Position numbers and translations under genes: made by a program. The notes under the pieces were generated by a model. It had not been told where the DNA came from. It did no database searches and saw nothing but the letters and a program-made list of their open reading frames with translations. A stretch of 64,000 bases of DNA from Chitinophagaceae bacterium UBA1931. GTDB lineage: Bacteria > Bacteroidota > Bacteroidia > Chitinophagales > Chitinophagaceae. Positions 60,484 through 64,000 of this stretch are shown piece after piece. Location of the stretch: positions 955,597-1,019,596 of the forward strand of contig DDFJ01000001.1 in NCBI GenBank assembly GCA_002337125.1, written 5' to 3'. How positions within the stretch are numbered: position 1 is the first letter of the stretch; every line of letters starts with the position of its first letter.

Positions 60484-63263
60484 TATTGTGCAGAAAAATT
60501 AAAGTATAAAGAAATATGCAAAGCCCTTGAAGGTTCTTTTTCGTAATCGTAATAAATATTTTTGAAACCCATTGGCCCGGTTGTTTCGTTACGCTGGTTC
60601 TTTGTTCCGATGCTGCTTATACCCTGCATAAATGAAATATCACCCGAAGGGAACAACGGTTCATAATTATGCCACTGATCTGTTTTCCATGCAGGTGTAA
60701 ACAAACGCAGAAACATTCCTTCTGTTTCACTTACAACTGTAAAACGATTATTCTTTGTAAAGAAATAACCTCCGTAAAAATTGGAATAATAACCTTTGAA
60801 TTCAGGATAGATCCATGGATTCTCTCCTGTTTCAGTTGCATTGTATTGTTTATTCCAGACACCAAACTGTCCGCCTTTCATCCTGTTCTTCCAAATACGG
60901 TATGGTCCGTTACCCATATAAGTAACCGACTGAATTTCTTTTTCAGGAAATGAAAAGTTGATGCCTGCAAAATTGGTAAAGTATGCTGATGGAAAATAAC
61001 TCACATCCAGTTTTATCCAACCCGATGGATAAACTGTCCACTTAATCGTGTTGTAAGAATCTTTCTTATTAAATATTGATTCGATAACAAGATTTTTTCC
61101 ATCCATGTAATGTTTGATGCCTTTGAAATTATTCACAGCTTCCTGCACAACAGGTCCGTTGTTAAACGGCAGATTACCACTTGCGTTTTTCACTGAAACA
61201 AGCAGACCGTTATTTTTATTGAACACTACAATCACATCTTTGATTGAAACAGTCAATAATGAATCAGCTTCTGAAGAATTGATTGCATTGTTTCCGTCTT
61301 TCACAACCATTCTTTCGCCTGTGCGTTTTGGACTGCTGATGATAAAACTCCAGGTAAATAATTCACGCTTATAAAAATCTGTGGCTGTTACATACAACAC
61401 ATCATAGTCATTCCATTCAGCCGGCATTTGTAACTGAAGCACACCCTTGTCACCGGGCTTAATATCAGTAGCAACTGCAGTTCCATCTTTCTCTTCTATA
61501 TTTCTCAAACCAAACTTCCGCAGCTTCCATGTGAATGTACATTGATTGATATTGGTAAAATGATAACGGTTTTCAATGTTCAGCTTTCCGTCAAATGCAT
61601 CTGTAATTTCTTTTCGTTCAAAATAAACCGGGCTCCACACTTCTTTGATGGTATAATAACTTCCTTCCTTTTCATGATGCGGTCCAAGTATTCCGTCTGC
61701 TGCACGGTCTTTATCTGTATCAAGCGAATCATGCAGATCTTTTCTTACAACTGCATTATCTGCAAAGTCCCAGAGAAAACCACCTGCACTTAACGGGTTA
61801 TGCCACATTTTTTCCCAGTAATCTTCCAGGCCTGCACCATGACCACCATCAAACCATCCGTGAAGAAATTCGGTTGGCATTACAATCTCTTTACCGTTTT
61901 CATAATTGCCAATGCCATAATTGTATTCACGGTAATGCTGTGTATCAAAACCTCCAAACAAATTCCATGGATGAACAACAGGACGTTGTTGAAAATCATA
62001 TTGCGTAAACAAACTGTCCAGGTCAAGATTATGTCCACCTTCATTTCCGTTCGCCCAGAAAATAATGGAAGGATGGTTCATATCATGTACAATCATTTCC
62101 CCCACCAGTTTTGAACCAACCTTTGTATCATAATGACCATGCCAGCCGGTTAATTCATCCATTACAAACAACCCAAGCGAATCACATACATCCAAAAAAT
62201 GATCATCGGGTGGATAATGACTCATCCGCACTGCATTCATGTTCATGTCTTTGATGAGCTGCACATCTTCAATACTGTTCTGTTTGCTCATCGTTCTTCC
62301 TGTTTCCGGGCGGAAGGAATGACGGTTCACTCCTTTCATTTTCACTTTCACACCATTGACATAAATACCATCTCTTTGTTTTACTTCAACTGTGCGGAAA
62401 CCGATTTTTTTTGAAACAGAATGTACAATTTTTCCTTTTTTGTAAACAGTAAATTCGCCAATATATAAAACCGGGTTCTCCGGATTCCATGCTGTTACAT
62501 TTTTTATTTGTTTGCTGAATAAGAAATGTCCATAATTATCTCCTACATCAATTGCATGAATTGTGTCGATCAATTTTCCTGTCGCATCTTTTAATGTAAC
62601 AGTAGCTAAATCAGCTAAAAGAATATTAGTTGAAATAACACCAGTTAATAATCCTGAAGCTTTTGCATCAAAAGTAACACTGCCTATATTATTCTTAGGC
62701 AATACTTCTAACCATACCGGCCGGAAGATTCCGCCAAAAATCCAGAAGTCAGCCTTGCGTTCAGCTTCATTCACCGATTGATTGGCTGAATGTTTTGAAA
62801 CAGTTACTTCCAGCAAATTTTCTTTGCCATACTTCAGCAGTTTTGTAATATCATATTTGAATGCATAAAAAGCACCTTGATGAATTTCACCTGCTGACCT
62901 GCCATTTACTTTCACCTCTGCATCGGTCATCACGCCTTCAAACACAAGATTGATTGCTTTGTCTTTCCAGTTTGCAGGAACATTAAAACGATGCTTGTAA
63001 AATCCTTTTTCTTTTCCTCTTACACTGTCTTTTGCATAACCATAATCGAATTTGCCAAATCCCTGTAACTCCCAGCAGGATGGAACAGCAATCGTTGTCC
63101 ATTTATTGGCATTCATTCCACCGGTGCACATAAAATCCCAGTTCACCGTTTGATCATTACCGGTGCCGGAGAGATACACTTTTTCTGTTTGCTGACCTAA
63201 CAAGTCAAAAGTGAAAAGTGAAAAATAAAAAAGCAGTAACCCGTATTGATATTTTTTACTCAT
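60483..63263 (-). CDS. Glycoside hydrolase family 2 (beta-galactosidase-like)
   Basis: The 926-residue protein has a signal peptide and the GH2 domain series: N-terminal jelly roll (WTTIAVPSCWELQGFGKFDY, GKENLLEVTVSKHSANQSVN), an Ig-like domain, and the TIM barrel with KMKGVNRHSFRPETGRTMSK, the acid/base Glu in IIFWANGNEGGHNLDLD and the probable nucleophile Glu in VMPTEFLHGWFDGGHGA. A further beta domain follows. Members cleave beta-galactosides, beta-glucuronides or related links; which one cannot be told. Encoded 2 bases after the MGH1-like gene and overlapping the GH78 gene by one base, so all three are one transcript. Confidence 0.9.
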   Translation of the reverse strand: MSKKYQYGLLLFYFSLFTFDLLGQQTEKVYLSGTGNDQTVNWDFMCTGGMNANKWTTIAVPSCWELQGFGKFDYGYAKDSVRGKEKGFYKHRFNVPANWKDKAINLVFEGVMTDAEVKVNGRSAGEIHQGAFYAFKYDITKLLKYGKENLLEVTVSKHSANQSVNEAERKADFWIFGGIFRPVWLEVLPKNNIGSVTFDAKASGLLTGVISTNILLADLATVTLKDATGKLIDTIHAIDVGDNYGHFLFSKQIKNVTAWNPENPVLYIGEFTVYKKGKIVHSVSKKIGFRTVEVKQRDGIYVNGVKVKMKGVNRHSFRPETGRTMSKQNSIEDVQLIKDMNMNAVRMSHYPPDDHFLDVCDSLGLFVMDELTGWHGHYDTKVGSKLVGEMIVHDMNHPSIIFWANGNEGGHNLDLDSLFTQYDFQQRPVVHPWNLFGGFDTQHYREYNYGIGNYENGKEIVMPTEFLHGWFDGGHGAGLEDYWEKMWHNPLSAGGFLWDFADNAVVRKDLHDSLDTDKDRAADGILGPHHEKEGSYYTIKEVWSPVYFERKEITDAFDGKLNIENRYHFTNINQCTFTWKLRKFGLRNIEEKDGTAVATDIKPGDKGVLQLQMPAEWNDYDVLYVTATDFYKRELFTWSFIISSPKRTGERMVVKDGNNAINSSEADSLLTVSIKDVIVVFNKNNGLLVSVKNASGNLPFNNGPVVQEAVNNFKGIKHYMDGKNLVIESIFNKKDSYNTIKWTVYPSGWIKLDVSYFPSAYFTNFAGINFSFPEKEIQSVTYMGNGPYRIWKNRMKGGQFGVWNKQYNATETGENPWIYPEFKGYYSNFYGGYFFTKNNRFTVVSETEGMFLRLFTPAWKTDQWHNYEPLFPSGDISFMQGISSIGTKNQRNETTGPMGFKNIYYDYEKEPSRALHISLYFNFSAQ

Positions 63264-63265
63264 AA

Positions 63266-64000
63266 TTATAACTTACCTGTAATCTTTTGCAACACTGGAG
63301 AAGAAGCCACTTTTTTTCCGTTCACCCACACAGTCAGTCCCTTTCCTTTCTTATATTTTGTTCCGTCTTCATCCCAAATGATGGTTACAATTTTCCCATG
63401 GTACAACACATTATCTAAACAAAACCATTTCCATTTATTGGCAGGAACCAACGGATTTACTTCAATAGTATCATCCCCTCTCGGACGTAAACCAAGCAAT
63501 CCAGTTATTACTAAATCATTAAATGTTGAGTGATTGTAATAACGGCTACGCTCTGCATCGCCCATCAGCCAGTAACCTGTTTTTTCATCAAGGTATTCAC
63601 CTACATAAGGTCGGCCACGATAGTACATTGACTCAACATAGGTTTGCAGCTGTTTAAAGTAATTACTGTCAGCAACATAATTCTGATTGTAATTATTCAA
63701 CAGGTTAGCCATTGCTGTTAGCGTTTGCGATGTAGCGAAAGGCCATACTGCCCCATCCCATTCGCAGGTGCCTGTACCATGTGTGCGGAACTGTGGATGA
63801 CTTCTGTCGGCAGTTGTAATTCCAAATGGAGCAGAAAATGTTTTCGGATCAACAAGGTATTTCCATGCAACATTGTAGTTACTGTCGGGCATATTGAAAT
63901 ACCAGGGAATAAAACCAATTTCTTCTTTCACATGTGCCAAGGTATCACCATGCTCTTTGAGTACTTCAAAAAAATTGTCTTTGCTGCTCCAGAGTTTTGC
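63266..64000 (-). CDS. MGH1-like/six-hairpin glycoside hydrolase, C-terminal part (5' end outside window)
   Basis: The frame is open from the window edge to a stop at 63266, so the start lies beyond 64000. The visible 244 residues begin AKLWSSKDNFFEVLKEHGDT, then EEIGFIPWYFNMPDSNYNVA, THGTGTCEWDGAVWPFATSQ, EYLDEKTGYWLMGDAERSRY and NHSTFNDLVITGLLGLRPRG, and end with a small beta domain. The GF.PWYF, WDG..WPFATS and Y.HS.F.D..I.GL.GLR.. phrases are typical of the mannosylglycerate hydrolase MGH1-like (alpha/alpha)6 family common in plant-glycan loci. The substrate is unknown. It starts the visible part of the hydrolase operon. Confidence 0.82.
   Translation of the reverse strand, partial: AKLWSSKDNFFEVLKEHGDTLAHVKEEIGFIPWYFNMPDSNYNVAWKYLVDPKTFSAPFGITTADRSHPQFRTHGTGTCEWDGAVWPFATSQTLTAMANLLNNYNQNYVADSNYFKQLQTYVESMYYRGRPYVGEYLDEKTGYWLMGDAERSRYYNHSTFNDLVITGLLGLRPRGDDTIEVNPLVPANKWKWFCLDNVLYHGKIVTIIWDEDGTKYKKGKGLTVWVNGKKVASSPVLQKITGKL

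Overview
The window looks like chromosomal DNA of a Bacteroidota bacterium, most plausibly of the Chitinophagaceae type. The signs are Sec signal peptides ending in xAxQ, lipoproteins, an STN domain and a SusC-like plug, promoters of the form TTG-N18/19-TAnnTTTG, no evident Shine-Dalgarno sequences, and large carbohydrate-active enzyme gene sets. Lineage below phylum is inference.

Region 1 (1-10 kb) is mixed housekeeping and accessory DNA: the 5' end of a glycosyltransferase gene, a secreted protein, dapD, an EamA transporter, tRNA-Leu(CAG), a lipoprotein, an SRPBCC protein, an HTH/DUF2975 pair with a good promoter and a possible operator, a stand-alone TonB-plug protein, an NTF2-like protein, a TlpA-like thioredoxin, and two accessory genes (a possible HEPN protein and a DUF4238 protein bounded exactly by an inverted repeat). 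Region 2 (10-21 kb) starts with a 12-unit 21-bp tandem repeat, then an FN3 protein, a three-domain esterase, a REP-like palindrome beside a relic of a REP-associated transposase, a DUF4382 lipoprotein, a FUSC protein, and a small pectin locus (PL10 lyase, WG-repeat protein, and a GH43 gene broken by two single-base shifts).

Region 3 (21.5-38.9 kb, plus strand) is a complete Wzx/Wzy-type exopolysaccharide locus: a strong promoter with a long leader, SLBB export protein, Wzz-like protein, flippase, four glycosyltransferases, a three-gene 2-deoxysugar module (NDP-hexose 2,3-dehydratase, Gfo/Idh/MocA 3-ketoreductase, SDR), a polymerase-like protein, the initiating phosphoglycosyltransferase and a Wzi-like outer membrane protein. 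Its middle is visibly AT-rich. A bidirectional terminator closes it.

Region 4 (38.9-64 kb, minus strand) is one long glycan-use locus. It runs from an MGH1-like glycosidase (cut by the window edge), a GH2 enzyme and a GH78-sialidase fusion, through two SSS symporters and an STN-esterase-TIM-barrel fusion, to cytoplasmic catabolism: two fucose-isomerase-fold proteins, two DapA-family lyases, an iron alcohol dehydrogenase, PdxA-type dehydrogenase, DUF1537 acid-sugar kinase, split transketolase and an FGGY kinase. The last four-gene set (isomerase, TktN, TktC, FGGY kinase) has the composition of the known apulose-4-phosphate transketolase route for D-apiose; the other set does not match a pathway I know and is the best candidate for something undescribed. 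Degenerate CACAGATT...TTAACACAGA repeats sit between several of these genes.
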